64,000 bases of DNA from Aphrocallistes beatrix (taxonomy: Eukaryota; Porifera; Hexactinellida; Sceptrulophora; Aphrocallistidae): NCBI GenBank assembly GCA_963281255.1, contig OY725488.1:1656986-1720985 (forward strand), read 5' to 3'. The position numbers were made by a program, and so were the translations under genes. Every line of letters starts with the position of its first letter. Position 1 is the first letter of the stretch. Of the stretch, positions 33,408 to 44,570 are shown in pieces. Under the pieces are notes generated by a model that was given only the letters and a program-made list of their open reading frames with translations, made no database searches and was not told the origin of the DNA.

Positions 33408-33962
33408 TAGGGTTTTTAATCCCGGGATCCCGGCTTGTTTTAGCCCGGGATTCATTTTTCAATGCCGGGACTGATGATTAATGCAGTTTATACGTATATC
33501 ACACATTTGTGTATATTGGTTTGTAAATACAGGGTTTCCCATAATTGGATGAAATAGTGATTCAATATATATAACACACTTTGATTAATATACTATACAA
33601 AGTTGTGATACTAATAATATGGTCAAATTGAACTTGCAAGGACCTTTCTGATGTATTATAAAAGTGTTTGTATGTGACTCTTACACTTCAAATTTACAAT
33701 ATCTATATGATGGCTGAGAAAATCGCAAAATTTTGTAGGTGCACCCATTTGGAAATATTTCAAGCGTTCTCTATGTGGGAAATTAGCTCAGTGAATTCAT
33801 GTAGTAAACAATTTCCGTAATTCAAAAATAGTCTCGTTATATGCACGTTATATATACAAATACTAGCATACCAATTCTTGAAAATTACTAATCCCGGGAT
33901 CCCGGGATTCAGAATTTGTTAATCCCGAAATCCCGGGATTGGAATTTTAGAAGAAAACCCTA
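33408..33962. mobile_element. hAT MITE nested in the MULE array
   Basis: Ends TAGGGTTTTTAATCCCGGGA and TTTAGAAGAAAACCCTA, with ATCCCGGGATCCCGGG blocks. The left flank ATTGTCAC and right flank ATTGTGTCAC fit an 8-base duplication of the 31-bp repeat, with a two-base insertion on the right. No coding content. Confidence 0.7.
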
Positions 33963-34582
33963 ATTGTGTCACAAGTTAGAATCGTTTTTAACTCGATTGT
34001 CACAAGTTAGAATTGTTTTTAGCTCGATTGTCACAAGTTAGAATTGTTTTTAGCTCGATTGTCACAAGTTAGAATCGTTTTTAGCTCGATTGTCACAAGT
34101 TAGAATTGTTTTTAGCTCGATTGTCACAAGTTAGAATCGTTTTTAGCTCGATTGTCACAAGTTAGAATTGTTTTTAGCTCGATTGTCACAAGTTAGAATT
34201 GTTTTTAACTCGATTGTCACAAGTTAGAATCGTTTTTAGCTCGATTGTCACAAGTTAGAATCGTTTTTAGCTCGATTGTCACAAGTTAGAATCGTTTTTA
34301 GCTCGATTGTCACAAGTTAGAATCGTTTTTGGAGAAAGGACATTTAAAATAAATAAAATAAAATGTGAAATCAAATAAACTAATAAATAAAAGAAGTAGA
34401 ACAATGAAAATGATAAATAAAATTAGTTGAACAATGAAAATAGCGAATAAAAGAAGTAGAACAATGAAAATGATAAATAAAATTAGTAGAAAATGAAGAT
34501 AATGAAGAAAAATGTAAAATGATGAAAATGATAAATAAAATTAGTAGAAAATGAAGATAAATGATGAAAAAATGGAAAAATC

Positions 34583-35474
34583 CTAATTAAAAATTTGGAT
34601 TATGCTCTGAATACTAGAGCGACATACCGGACAAGGCTGTCCCAATTCTTCCAGCCTTTCGCTACATTCTTTACAACAATGAGCATGCCTACAAGGCATA
34701 AATACCCAAGTAGTTGTTCGTGGCAATAAACATACGGCACATTTATTTTCTGATGGGTCAATTTCATCATCCTCATCTTCTGAATTTTCCGAATCACTGG
34801 AGAGATAAACATCATGTGTTTTTATCTTCCCTATAGTTTGGCTGATTGTTTGGAGGAATTCCCATGGAGAACAGTCCCCATCGCGTAATCTTTGTTTGGA
34901 GAGATTTCTATATTCTTCAATGAATTGCGGGTAGAGAATGCTTCCCCACAGCTATAAATATAGTCCAAAGTTGATAGAACTGAATTGGTACAGTGAAAAA
35001 TGTTCCATCGAACTGGATATTAGTAATTTCTGATAATATATCATTCATTTTATCTGAGTAAAAAACAACTGCAGTATGACTCCCGCAACTTACAGAGAAT
35101 TTGTAATATTCTCCAAAAGATGATGTCGGCAACATATCGCAGAATTCTGAAGCCGTCTGAGGGATTATCGGTTGAAGTTTTCTTCTGGCACGATACATTG
35201 ATGATTCGCATTCTGTAAATGAAATGTCACAAGCAGAAGGATGATTTCTTGTTACATCATTGAAAATTTGTCTGAGATTACCTTGCGAAGATTTGGAAAT
35301 CGTTTTGCATTTGCTTTTAAGCTCATAAGCATCTCCGTTATACTCAGTATCACTATGGCTATGATTACTCATTGGATTTATTAAGTTCGTATCCAAATTA
35401 AGTTTGCAAGTTGCTTTACATTTCAAAGACTTAAAAAAAACGATTCTAACTTGTGACAATCGAGTTAAAAACAA
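34583..35474 (-). pseudogene. MULE transposase fragment plus C-terminal RING finger
   Basis: The upstream frame (35474-34917) has a FLYWCH-like start (CKATCKLNLDT..SNHSH) and the first catalytic segment ITNIQFDGTFFTVPIQFYQL with its conserved Asp, then ends at a stop. A second frame (about 34961-34583) reads YPQFIEEYRNLSK, an acidic stretch, and a C3HC4 RING: CAVCLLP, CRHAHCCKEC, CPVCRSSI. The remaining DDE core between them is missing, so the two ends were joined by deletion with a frame change. A RING would imply E3 ligase function in the parent element. Confidence 0.75.
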
Positions 35475-36204
35475 TTCTAACTTGTGACAATCGAGCTAAA
35501 AACGATTCTAACTTGTGACAATCGAGTTAAAAACGATTCTAACTTGTGACAATCGAGTTAAAAACAATTCTAACCTGTGACAATCGAGCTAAAAACGATT
35601 CTAACTTGTGACAATCGAGTTAAAAACAATTCTAACTTGTGACAATCGAGCTAAAAACGATTCTAACTTGTGACAATCGAGCTAAAAACGATTCTAACTT
35701 GTGACAATCGAGTTAAAAACAATTCTAACTTGTGACAATCGAGTTAAAAACAATTCTAACTTGTGACAATCGAGCTAAAAACGATTCTAACTTGTGACAA
35801 TCGAGTTAAAAACGATTCTAACTTGTGACAATCGAGCTAAAAACAATTCTAACTTGTGACAATCGAGCTAAAAACGATTCTAACTTGTGACAGTTGATAA
35901 AATTCTAACTTGTGACAACCTTAAAATTCTAACTAATGAAGGCACCCCCTATATGGGGTTTTACCATAGTAAATTGTGTCGCGTGCCATCAAATTTGTCG
36001 CGTGCCACAATTTGGTGGCGGTGGTCATCAAGTTACGATGAAACTGATTGAACCATAAAGTGATTTGAGTAAACAGAAACAAAATCTCAACGATTCTACG
36101 GATAATCTCAGAATTCTACGCTAGAAAACTATCCATGGTTATATAGTATAAGATCTCACGAATCTACGCAACAGGCCTTATATACAGTAGGCTATGCCTT
36201 AGTG

Positions 36205-36544
36205 CAGTGTTTCTCAACCTTTTTCTTCTCGCGGCACCCTTTCTAAACATATCTTTCAGCGGCACCCCTTAATTTGACTTAGGGGCAGGCCAATGAACAA
36301 ATGATAGTAAAAGTGGAGATTGATTTGAATTATTACGACTTTATTATAGAATAACTAATTAATAAACTAGGAAATTATTGTGAATATTGTGTAATAAATT
36401 ATTCCAGAGGATTGTCAGAGGACAATCATCAAATTCAACATTGACAATGGTATCAATATAAAATAAAATAAAGCAGTATGTAAGCGTGGTAAGGCCTGCG
36501 GCACCCCTAGAGGAAGCAAATGGCACCCCGGTTGAGAACCACTG
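36205..36544. mobile_element. hAT MITE (Charlie-like), TSD CCTTAGTG
   Basis: 340-bp element with ends CAGTGTTTCTCAACCTTTTT and GGTTGAGAACCACTG, flanked by perfect CCTTAGTG repeats (36197-36204 and 36545-36552). The CAGTGNTTCTCAACC terminus is a well-known hAT signature. A related fragment starts at about 62645. Confidence 0.9.
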
Positions 36545-36558
36545 CCTTAGTGTATATA

Positions 36559-36744
36559 CAGTCAGGGTCGCCTATTGTGAACCACCAGGGGAACAAAAAA
36601 TATGTTCATAATAGAGGTACTTCATATTAAAGCGTACTTGATCCAATACAAATCCTATCTAAAAATGAATTGGGACCACAGGAGGTTGGTTCATAATAAA
36701 CGAAGGTTCATATTAAGCGGGCTCATAATAAGCGACCCTGACTG
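36559..36744. mobile_element. TA-flanked MITE (CAGTCAGGGTCGC)
   Basis: Ends CAGTCAGGGTCGC and GCGACCCTGACTG with TA on each side, and internal GGTTCATAATAA blocks. Tc1/mariner-pogo type by its ends and target. Confidence 0.85.
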
Positions 36745-37189
36745 TAATGCTATGGTATGACCTTATATAAGAGCTGCACGAAAACAGTATCAAATATTTC
36801 AGAAAGGATGTCCACTTCTCAAGAACCCCACTTACCCTCCATAAAAACCTTTGAACGCATATAATGAGCTGTGTTCCGGTAATCGCTCCACATCACATGA
36901 GTTGCTAATATTTGTGAATTTCCATTAATTAGTATCAATCATATTTCTATGGGTACATATAAGAATACATAAAAAGGGGGCGAACTAGTCGAAATAACCC
37001 CTTCCCCTCTACCACTACGAATTAGCTAATGATGCCAAATGGGGCAGCCTACAACTAGGGATATTAGGAGTATTCGTCATTATAATCTTGGATTTTACAT
37101 TTCTAAAATAAAAGTTGGTCAGTTTGCATAGATTATTTAATAAAATAAATCGTTCTCATTATATGACACAAATTATCCTTTGGAAATGT
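36745..37189. other. Spacer downstream of histone H3; nothing recognised
   Basis: AT-rich sequence with no coding frame or clear repeat. Confidence 0.5.
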
Positions 37190-37205
37190 GGCTTTGAAAA
37201 AAGCC
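37190..37205 (-). terminator. Histone mRNA 3' stem-loop
   Basis: On the minus strand GGCTTTTTTCAAAGCC, a 6-bp stem with a TTTC loop followed by ACA, lies 22 bases after the H3 stop codon. This is the canonical SLBP-bound processing signal of replication-dependent animal histone mRNAs. AAAGGAT about 15 bases downstream could be the U7-binding element. Confidence 0.9.
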
Positions 37206-37227
37206 GGGATTGTGTTAGCAGAAGGAC

Positions 37228-37647
<420 letters not shown>

Positions 37648-37697
37648 TTAGATGAGAAATAAACGAAGAGATGGTAATAAAAATCAAGAGCTCTGTC

Positions 37698-37740
37698 CTT
37701 TTATAGTAAATTGGGAGTTGAAATGCTGCGATTTGATTGG
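37698..37740 (-). promoter_or_regulatory. H3 core promoter (TATA and CCAAT)
   Basis: On the minus strand TATAAAAGG (37706-37698) lies about 60 bases before the H3 ATG, and CCAAT (37740-37736) about 35 bases further upstream. This spacing is typical for animal core histone genes. Confidence 0.75.
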
Positions 37741-38164
37741 CTATTTGGAGATTAGATTTATTGAAGGTTTGAGTACTAGTGCTTACACCAAATAATCTAC
37801 ATTCTACACAGATTCGCAGCACATTTTGCTTACAAATATACACTTCAAAACGACCCTAACTTTCATACGAGTTCTCACTTGTCATAATTACAATTTCTCA
37901 GGATTCATTTTCACTTATTTTGACAAATGATGGTATCAGGCTCTCAACCTGTTATTTAACTAAATCGTGTGATGGCATGTGACAAATCGTGAGATATGGG
38001 AAAATAGTTTTACGAACAGTGGTTCTAAATCGTGAGACACACGACGATATCGTCAGGGTTGAGAGGCCTGTGGTATATAATTATCATATTTTAATAAATC
38101 CTATGTAAGACACATTTTGTCAAGCGACTTGTACTTCTGATAAATGCTGTAGTCAGCGTCACCA

Positions 38165-38366
38165 CTAAAAGGGGAGGGTATTGGCGTAGCCAGGGAGCGG
38201 CAGCCGGGGCCAGGGCCCGGTTAGCGAAGCTGAGGCCCCGGTTGGCGCGGCTGAGGCCACAGTAGGACCCCACCGCTTCAGTATTTCTGCTTAGGGGGCC
38301 CCGCTGAAATATTTGAGCGTCCCAGGTGTGCCAGGTTGAGATCAACGTCTGGCTACGCCACTGGGG
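38165..38366. mobile_element. hAT-like MITE with GGCGTAGCCAG ends
   Basis: Ends TTGGCGTAGCCAGG and CTGGCTACGCCACTGG with a GC-rich GGGGCC body. Related ends occur at 31143, 49916 and 50383. Target duplication not resolved. Confidence 0.6.
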
Positions 38367-39245
38367 ACGGGTCAATTGATTGCCTCTTAGGTCTTCAATT
38401 GATCAACTTTTTCAAGGCGATATAGATACCGTAGGGTGTCCACAGGCATTTTCAGTCTCGAGTGGGGACTCGATGCATTTAAGTGGAGATTTCGAATAAA
38501 AACGCCAATGTTTTTTGGCAAGGATAGAAGGATTTAACAGCAATTGTTGTTGCAATTTGTTACAAGGAACTTATCATCAATAAGGTTAGGTTGCTGTTAT
38601 CATTTGATATAACAAGTTTTAAAGTTTTTTTTTATTAACTTCACTCTTTTTCGGGATCTTACAAGTAGTACTTGTAAATGGACTAAAATAACTCCTCTTT
38701 GTGTTCTTTCGTCTTTTCCACACTTTCTCCATTAGACTATTATCTTTACTGTGAAGACAACTTTTCTTAATTAGCCAAGTGAAGACAACTTTTCTTAATT
38801 AGCTGTTTTTTTCATGATTCTCATCCAGTTTTCCACTATAGCGTTTGACATCTATTACCTTGCTGACATGATGGTAATAATCGTGCTATAAAATTGCCTG
38901 TCCATAAGGGACAAATGGACATATAACGAGTTGTTAGAAACTCTGCCCATTGGAATGAAAAAAAAAAGAAATTGTTGTATTCTAATTGAACTGAATTTAC
39001 GTATTTATTTTCTAATTAAAAATAAAAACTTGACATCTATTTAAGGAATTGGTGAAGTGTTTTCCAAAGGGATACTTATTCTTGTAAATAAAACTATACC
39101 CCAAATCATTGGGGAGTTGCAGTGTCCCCGATATCGCGGATGTCTCCCAGCCATTTTTCTATGCAACTGAAGCCATATACATGTTGGGAATTCTACGTTA
39201 AAACTCGATTAATGTGTATTTGTTTGTTTGTTTTATATATATATA
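38367..39245. other. No gene seen
   Basis: AT-rich sequence with a short direct repeat (GTGAAGACAACTTTTCTTAA twice near 38750-38800). No coding signal. Confidence 0.5.
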
Positions 39246-39666
39246 CAGTCGAACCTGCTATAACGGTCACCTGTCTATAGCGGTCACCAATGAACAGTCC
39301 CGTCCGAAATTCCATAATATTGAACCTGTGCATAGCGGTCACCTGCTCAACGCGGCCAGCGGCCACCCGTTTGTAGTCCCTTACTGACCCTAAAACTGTG
39401 TATAACGGCCATCACCTGTCTATAATGGCCACTACCTGTCTATAATGGCCATCACCTTTTTATGTGTTTATTACAGGACCTGTCACGAACGGGAAATAAG
39501 TTTCATGTAATTACTTCAAGTAATGGATTTCTAAAAACTTTATATTTATTGCACTACGTTGATACCTTTTGGGGATTAAGACAATCACCTGTATATAACG
39601 GTCACCTGTGTATAACGGCCAATTTTGTCCAGTCCCTTGGGTGGCCGTTATATACAGGTTCCACTG
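39246..39666. mobile_element. TA-flanked element (CAGTCGAACCTGCTATAACG)
   Basis: Left end CAGTCGAACCTGCTATAACG; right end GTTATATACAGGTTCCACTG; TA on both sides. The body repeats CGGTCACCTG and CGGCCA motifs. A second, 3'-truncated copy follows at 39675-40020. Tc1/mariner-pogo type by ends and target. Confidence 0.75.
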
Positions 39667-39674
39667 TATATATA

Positions 39675-40020
39675 TAGTCGCACCTGCTATAACAGCCACT
39701 CTATATAACGGTCACCAAGGAACAGTCCCGTCCGAGATTCCATAATATTGAACTTGTGTATAGCGGTCACCTGCTCAACGAGGCCAGTGACCACCCGTTT
39801 GTAGTCCCTTACTGACCCTAAAACTGTCTATAACGGCCACTACCTGTCTATAACGGCCATCACCTTTTTCACCTTTTTATGTGTTTATTACAGGATCTGT
39901 TACGAACGATAAACAAGTTTCATGTAATTACTTCAAGTAATGGATTTCTAAAAACTTGATATTTATTGCACTACGTTGATACCTTTGGGGATTAAGACAA
40001 TCACCTGTAATAACGGTCAC
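39675..40020. mobile_element. Truncated second copy of the 39246 element
   Basis: Begins TATAGTCGCACCTGCTATAA and follows the first copy, including CATGTAATTACTTCAAGTAA, then stops after ATAACGGTCAC without the right terminus. Confidence 0.7.
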
Positions 40021-40089
40021 TTATTTCTTCCGATGATTCACAATCAATAATTCGAGCAATTACGAAAATAATTCTCTTTTTGGTTTCCT

Positions 40090-40700
40090 TATGTATTTCC
40101 ATTATGTGAAGTTTGAAGCTGAATAGGGACAATGGACATAACATGGGCCGGCAGAGCATAAATATATCATTGTTCTAGAATACATAATTGGGAAATTATT
40201 ATTTGCATTGATTTCCCAACAATTAGTAAGGTACTCCTCAAGACTTATTTGGTTAAAACCACGACAAGTGCTGTGTAGCATAGCCCAGCTAAAGTATATT
40301 TCTATGTGAGCAGGATTGAATTCTATATTGAATACTTTTTTTACATCATACTATAACCGCTTACTCAAGGAATGAAATATATCTCCACATTCGTATGGTC
40401 GCTGCTTAGCATTTTCTGGGACTAATTTTAGTATGGATGTTTGATGGTGATTGCATAATAAATAAACTTCTTCTGTTCTTTATCGAGTTTACGAATCACA
40501 GAAGCGGTTGCAACTAGATGTAAGGTACAAATAATATTGTCCCAACAATTGAAATGTTTTGAAACAAGTATTTGATCCTCAGTATACATGTGAGCAACAA
40601 CAGGCTGTCTTAATATGCTTTGAATATAACCGTTAATTTTGTTTCCTTTAATTGAAACATCATTTCAGCTTTCTTTGTACTCACGATATCAAGCCTATAT
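40090..40700 (-). pseudogene. Decayed ORF, probably transposon-derived
   Basis: Minus-strand pieces read as protein but in broken frames: RQPVVAHMYTEDQILVSKHF, NCWDNIICTLHLVATASVI and KLDKEQKKFIYYAITIKHPY (40433-40615), then PAHIEIYFSWAMLHSTCRGF and NQISLEEYLTNCWEINANNN (about 40150-40310). I do not recognise the family. Stops and shifts show it is dead. Confidence 0.4.
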
Positions 40701-41470
40701 CAGAACTAAAACGCTCTTTGGCTAAACCTTCAGCTTTTATCTTCCAAAACAACTGCTTGTATCTGTAAATGATTGAAATTTCCACAATTTGCAACTGAAA
40801 CACTCTGTAAAGTAGTAAATTGTTCATAATGCCAAATTGAACCCTTAGCCAATAAGTTCACTCTGACCATCCATTTCATCATTCGGTTCTATATCAATCC
40901 AAAGTCTGAATGACACAATCTTCCAGCGATCAAAAAGTTTCAAATTCTCGGTTAATCCGGTGATAGAACTTCAGTAATTACACACAAGGAATAAACATTG
41001 ACTTTTTGGAAAATAATATTAATCCATTCTAAATACAACTTCTTATCGTTATTTTCAGTGTGCTTCCTATATTATTATAGTGGATCTATGATCCAATATA
41101 ATAATATAGTAGCACAGTACTAAAATGAGTGCTGGTGCCCGGCCGGCCGGCCGTAAGTGGTACATAGACCAGAGTTTGAAAGATATCGCCCTGAAATCTT
41201 TTGTGAAGCTGCGGACATATACGTATGTAGATGTGCACCTACTTATACGATTTTCAATATATGCGAAATCATCATCATTACGTAGCATTTTGTGATTTTA
41301 TTCTTTTGCTTATTGCACAAAAACTAGAAGATCTAGAAACTTTAAAAAAAGATTCGTAACACTGGTGAAGTATGAGGCCCTGTAAAAACTATTTCATTCC
41401 TAGATCCATCAGACATAGGACCTCTGAGCAATTTACGGTTAAAAATTTTCATCGCCTAATTTAATGATAA

Positions 41471-41826
41471 ATGCCTATTATTGCTCAAATTTTAATAGTT
41501 TGAGATAAACAATTGTTCAATAAAATGTTCAATATAGATGTCTCAACAAAATTTTCTTAATTAATTATGCTTACGTCATCACGATGACGCCAGCATAATT
41601 AATTAGCATAATTTTGTAGTCATCTATTCTGAACACTTTATACAATATATGTTTATTTCTATCTCTTAGCATTTTATTTCTATTAACCATTCATCATTAA
41701 TTATTGCTGTGTCATCATGATGACGTAAGCATAATTAATTAAGATAATTTTGTTGAGACATCTATATTGAACATTTTATTGAACAATTGTTTATCTCAAA
41801 CTATTAAAATTTGAGCTATAATAGGC
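41471..41826. repeat. Palindromic element with CRE-like ACGTCATC sites
   Basis: The left arm starts GCCTATTATTGCTCAAATTT and the right arm ends AAATTTGAGCTATAATAGGC, complementary over about 120 bases, with GATGACG and CGTCATC motifs in each arm. It abuts the Helitron-like copy that follows. Confidence 0.75.
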
Positions 41827-42384
41827 ACAAGCACGCTTCGCTTGCTTGCGCTGCGCGGCTGGCAGACACTTCGTGTCCGCCGGAGGCTCCCTTCGGTCGT
41901 CTGGGGTCACATTGGTTAATTATAAGGGAGATAACATCTCTAAATACGTCTGTCCTACTGTTATAATCTATTTCGCACGAAAAATCACCAAATTTATCAA
42001 TTTTAAAAATTTTGATGAGTAATGATGACGTCATAAAAAAGTGATGAGTCATCATTTTTTGATGATAGCGATATCATATGTGAGGTATGTTAGTATACAG
42101 ATTCTATTAAAATTTCAGCCTTCTATCTCCTATAATGGCTGAGTTATGCCCGAATAACTGTGTTGCTTAACTTTTAAAAATGTGACAATGACGTCATAAT
42201 TCCATGATGAGTCGACATTTTCGTCTGAGCTCAGAATTTACTGGAGTCATAGCCAAAAGACTTCCAAATACCAAAAATCAGCTTTCTGGGCTTGACAGTT
42301 TCTTCAATCAATTCGTTACATATATATATATATAATATATATACGTACTTGTATATATAGATTAATCGAGTTTTAATAGTAAAG
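41827..42384 (-). mobile_element. Helitron-like repeat, copy B
   Basis: Full-length copy starting AAGCACGCTTCGCTTG and ending ATCGAGTTTTAATAGTAA, with TGACGTCA twice and TGAGTCA once, and a TA microsatellite before the last 40 bases. Confidence 0.8.
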
Positions 42385-43729
42385 ATATATGGAGGTGTGA
42401 AAACCGCGGAACCAAAAAGGCCAGACATAACTAAGATCAGTCGATACGCTCAAATGACACCTTATGTATGACTTCCTATCCAACAATAGTCAATTTTACA
42501 TGTCTAACTCTAACCAATCACGAATTATTAACGGGATTACCATATATGGGAAGGTGTTAAAACCGCAGAAACTAAAAAACTACAAATATTTAAGTATTCC
42601 AATATGGCCAATGAAATCACCATATGCTGCTTCCTATTCAACAATAATACATATATCACCAAAAATGTGATGCTAAATGTACCAAACGTAACTCATCGAT
42701 ATTAATTTTCAGCCTACGCTAATTTTACCGTAAACGAAGTTGAAAGTCTGTGTATTTTAGAAGTCCGTGGTGGGATGGGATTGGTATAATTCCACAGTAG
42801 AACACAACCTATTTAATGAGCACGCACTTTTTAAGAAAAAATTTTTTCATGCAACAGTCCTTTTTACGGTGGATTTTGGATATTATTTGCCCTGCCAAAA
42901 TAAATTAATATCATTATTTTTGCGACCCTATGTTAGAGGGAAAATATCATCATGTTCTCCGTCGATAATAATCGATTCTCTATACTCATTGTAATACGAA
43001 ATTGACATTAAAAGTAACTTTACTTCCAAATAAGTATTATCTTTTGTTATAGCCGGTCACATTTTTCGACTGTTTGTATATTGTGTTGGGTGTGTTAAAT
43101 TGACTGTGCTGCACTCCGGAGGGGGATACCCAAATTCTCCAGGGGTATCTGGCCCTGTCACGAAAAATTTGGTCCGGGAAACCAGTTTTAGCCGCTCAAA
43201 AGTGGTTCCCCCCAGCCAAAATTGGTCTGGGTCATTTTTTGTGCCTTTTTAATTCTCTACACTAATGCAAGTCTCCCCTCAAATGATGTGATAGCGTTAC
43301 TTTCACTCTAGGAGCTCTCTATAGCTGTAGTTCTTCACACCATACTTATATAAGTTATAGTTAGATCGGTAGGACCCCGATTATGATAATGTCATGTCTA
43401 ACAATAATTCATTGTGTTGATAGATTCTAAACAGAAATTAGTTGTTCAACTCACTGCTCCTCAGCCCATAGGCTCGGAGGGACATCTCACCACGGGATCA
43501 CATGTCCAAGGGACAAAATAAAGGGGGAACTCCTGGCACTACGACATTTTCACTATACAACAAACACAAGAATAGCCTCATTCAAAACTAGGATGCTACG
43601 ATGCGATGATCACCCGCCAATCATAATCTCCGCTTTGATCTCACAATTACAACGAAACAACAACGAACAAATCTAATCATGGTCGGCGCCACCGGGGGTG
43701 TCCTGGGTGTCCGGAAACCCACTGCCTCC
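42385..43729. other. No gene supported; local duplication
   Basis: A diverged tandem duplication of about 160 bases lies at 42385-42670 (AGGTGTGAAAACCGCGGAAC versus AGGTGTTAAAACCGCAGAAA, each followed by TTCCTAT.CAACAATA). Beyond it the sequence holds short frames only, and GGACCAAT-type repeats near 43170-43230. Confidence 0.45.
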
Positions 43730-43878
43730 GAATCGCTTAATCGGGTCACTTTTTGGCAGGAGCAGAATAGCTCTCACACATAGAAGCTAATGCGAATTAT
43801 TTTCGGTTATAGGGTTCTCCGCTTAATAGGGGCAAAATGTCCTCTGACCGATGTGACCCTATTAAGCAGAGTCGACTG
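43730..43878. mobile_element. Pogo-like MITE, truncated
   Basis: Reverse-oriented relative of 1446-1616, intact at its right end (AAGCAGAGTCGACTG then TA) and truncated on the left, where it starts within CGCTTAATCGGGTC. Confidence 0.7.
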
Positions 43879-43968
43879 TATATTAATTGTTATCTGTATC
43901 CATGAGATCAGGGTACTCAACTTTGATTGCTACTTAGCCCACAACCAGCTTCTCAAGTCTATGGCCAG

Positions 43969-44122
43969 CAGGTTTGCCGTGGGAATAGAATTTCAATAGC
44001 CATCCCATTCCCACAGGAAAAGCCACAGAAACCGACACGTGGGAATACCCATAGGGTTAAAGTCATTCCCATTCCCATCCCATATGGGATACCCACAGAT
44101 TCCCATTCCCACGGCAGCCCTG
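43969..44122. mobile_element. hAT MITE, TSD ATGGCCAG
   Basis: 154-bp element with ends CAGGTTTGCCGTGGGAATA and CCCACGGCAGCCCTG, rich in CCCATTCCCA, flanked by perfect ATGGCCAG repeats (43961-43968 and 44123-44130). Confidence 0.85.
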
Positions 44123-44570
44123 ATGGCCAGCTATGGTATTGTATTGGTGATTTACTTCTATTTCTATTGTTCCAATAATTATTTATTTCACCAATTTAAT
44201 TGATCGATAAAAATACAACATACGGATCAAATTGGCTGCCAACCTGGTTTCCGGACCAAATTTCGCGACCCAAAATGGTCCCGGACTAATTTTGGCAGCC
44301 AAAACTGGTCCCCTGGACCAATTTTGGCGACCAAAACTAGTCCACCGGACCAATTTTGACCTAACGGGCCACGGAAAATTATCAAATTTTTCGATATCAG
44401 GTTAAAGATTGGTTAACCGGTTAACCGCCCTGGAGGAAACCAAAATAACCGAGCCCTAAAATCGGTTAACCAACCCCATCCCTGATAAATTTAATTGTTT
44501 CGATATTTCTCAATGACTAGTTGTAAAATTAATATATTTTATAAACTATCAGTTTTTATTTTTATTAGTT

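Larger units (their letters stand above)
32974..35948 (-). mobile_element. MULE with 31-bp tandem-array terminal repeats
   Basis: Ends GGGGTGCCTTCATTAGTTAG and CTAACTAATGAAGGCACCCC are perfect inverted repeats. They continue into long arrays of a 31-bp unit (TTGTCACAAGTTAGAAT plus CGTTTTTAGCTCGA), direct at about 33005-34330 and inverted at 35432-35900. Between the arrays lie a MULE transposase fragment and a RING-finger frame. No target duplication is visible, and the flanks look rearranged. The element is internally deleted and its left array is interrupted by a hAT MITE. Confidence 0.8.

Noticed and set aside
33005..34330. CRISPR-like array of 31-bp direct repeats
   Set aside because: Repeats are head to tail with no spacers, are mirrored at the other end of the element, and flank MULE coding remnants. 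They are terminal arrays of a transposon.
42767..42994. 75-residue plus-strand frame
   Set aside because: Random-looking composition, no domain, no splice context.
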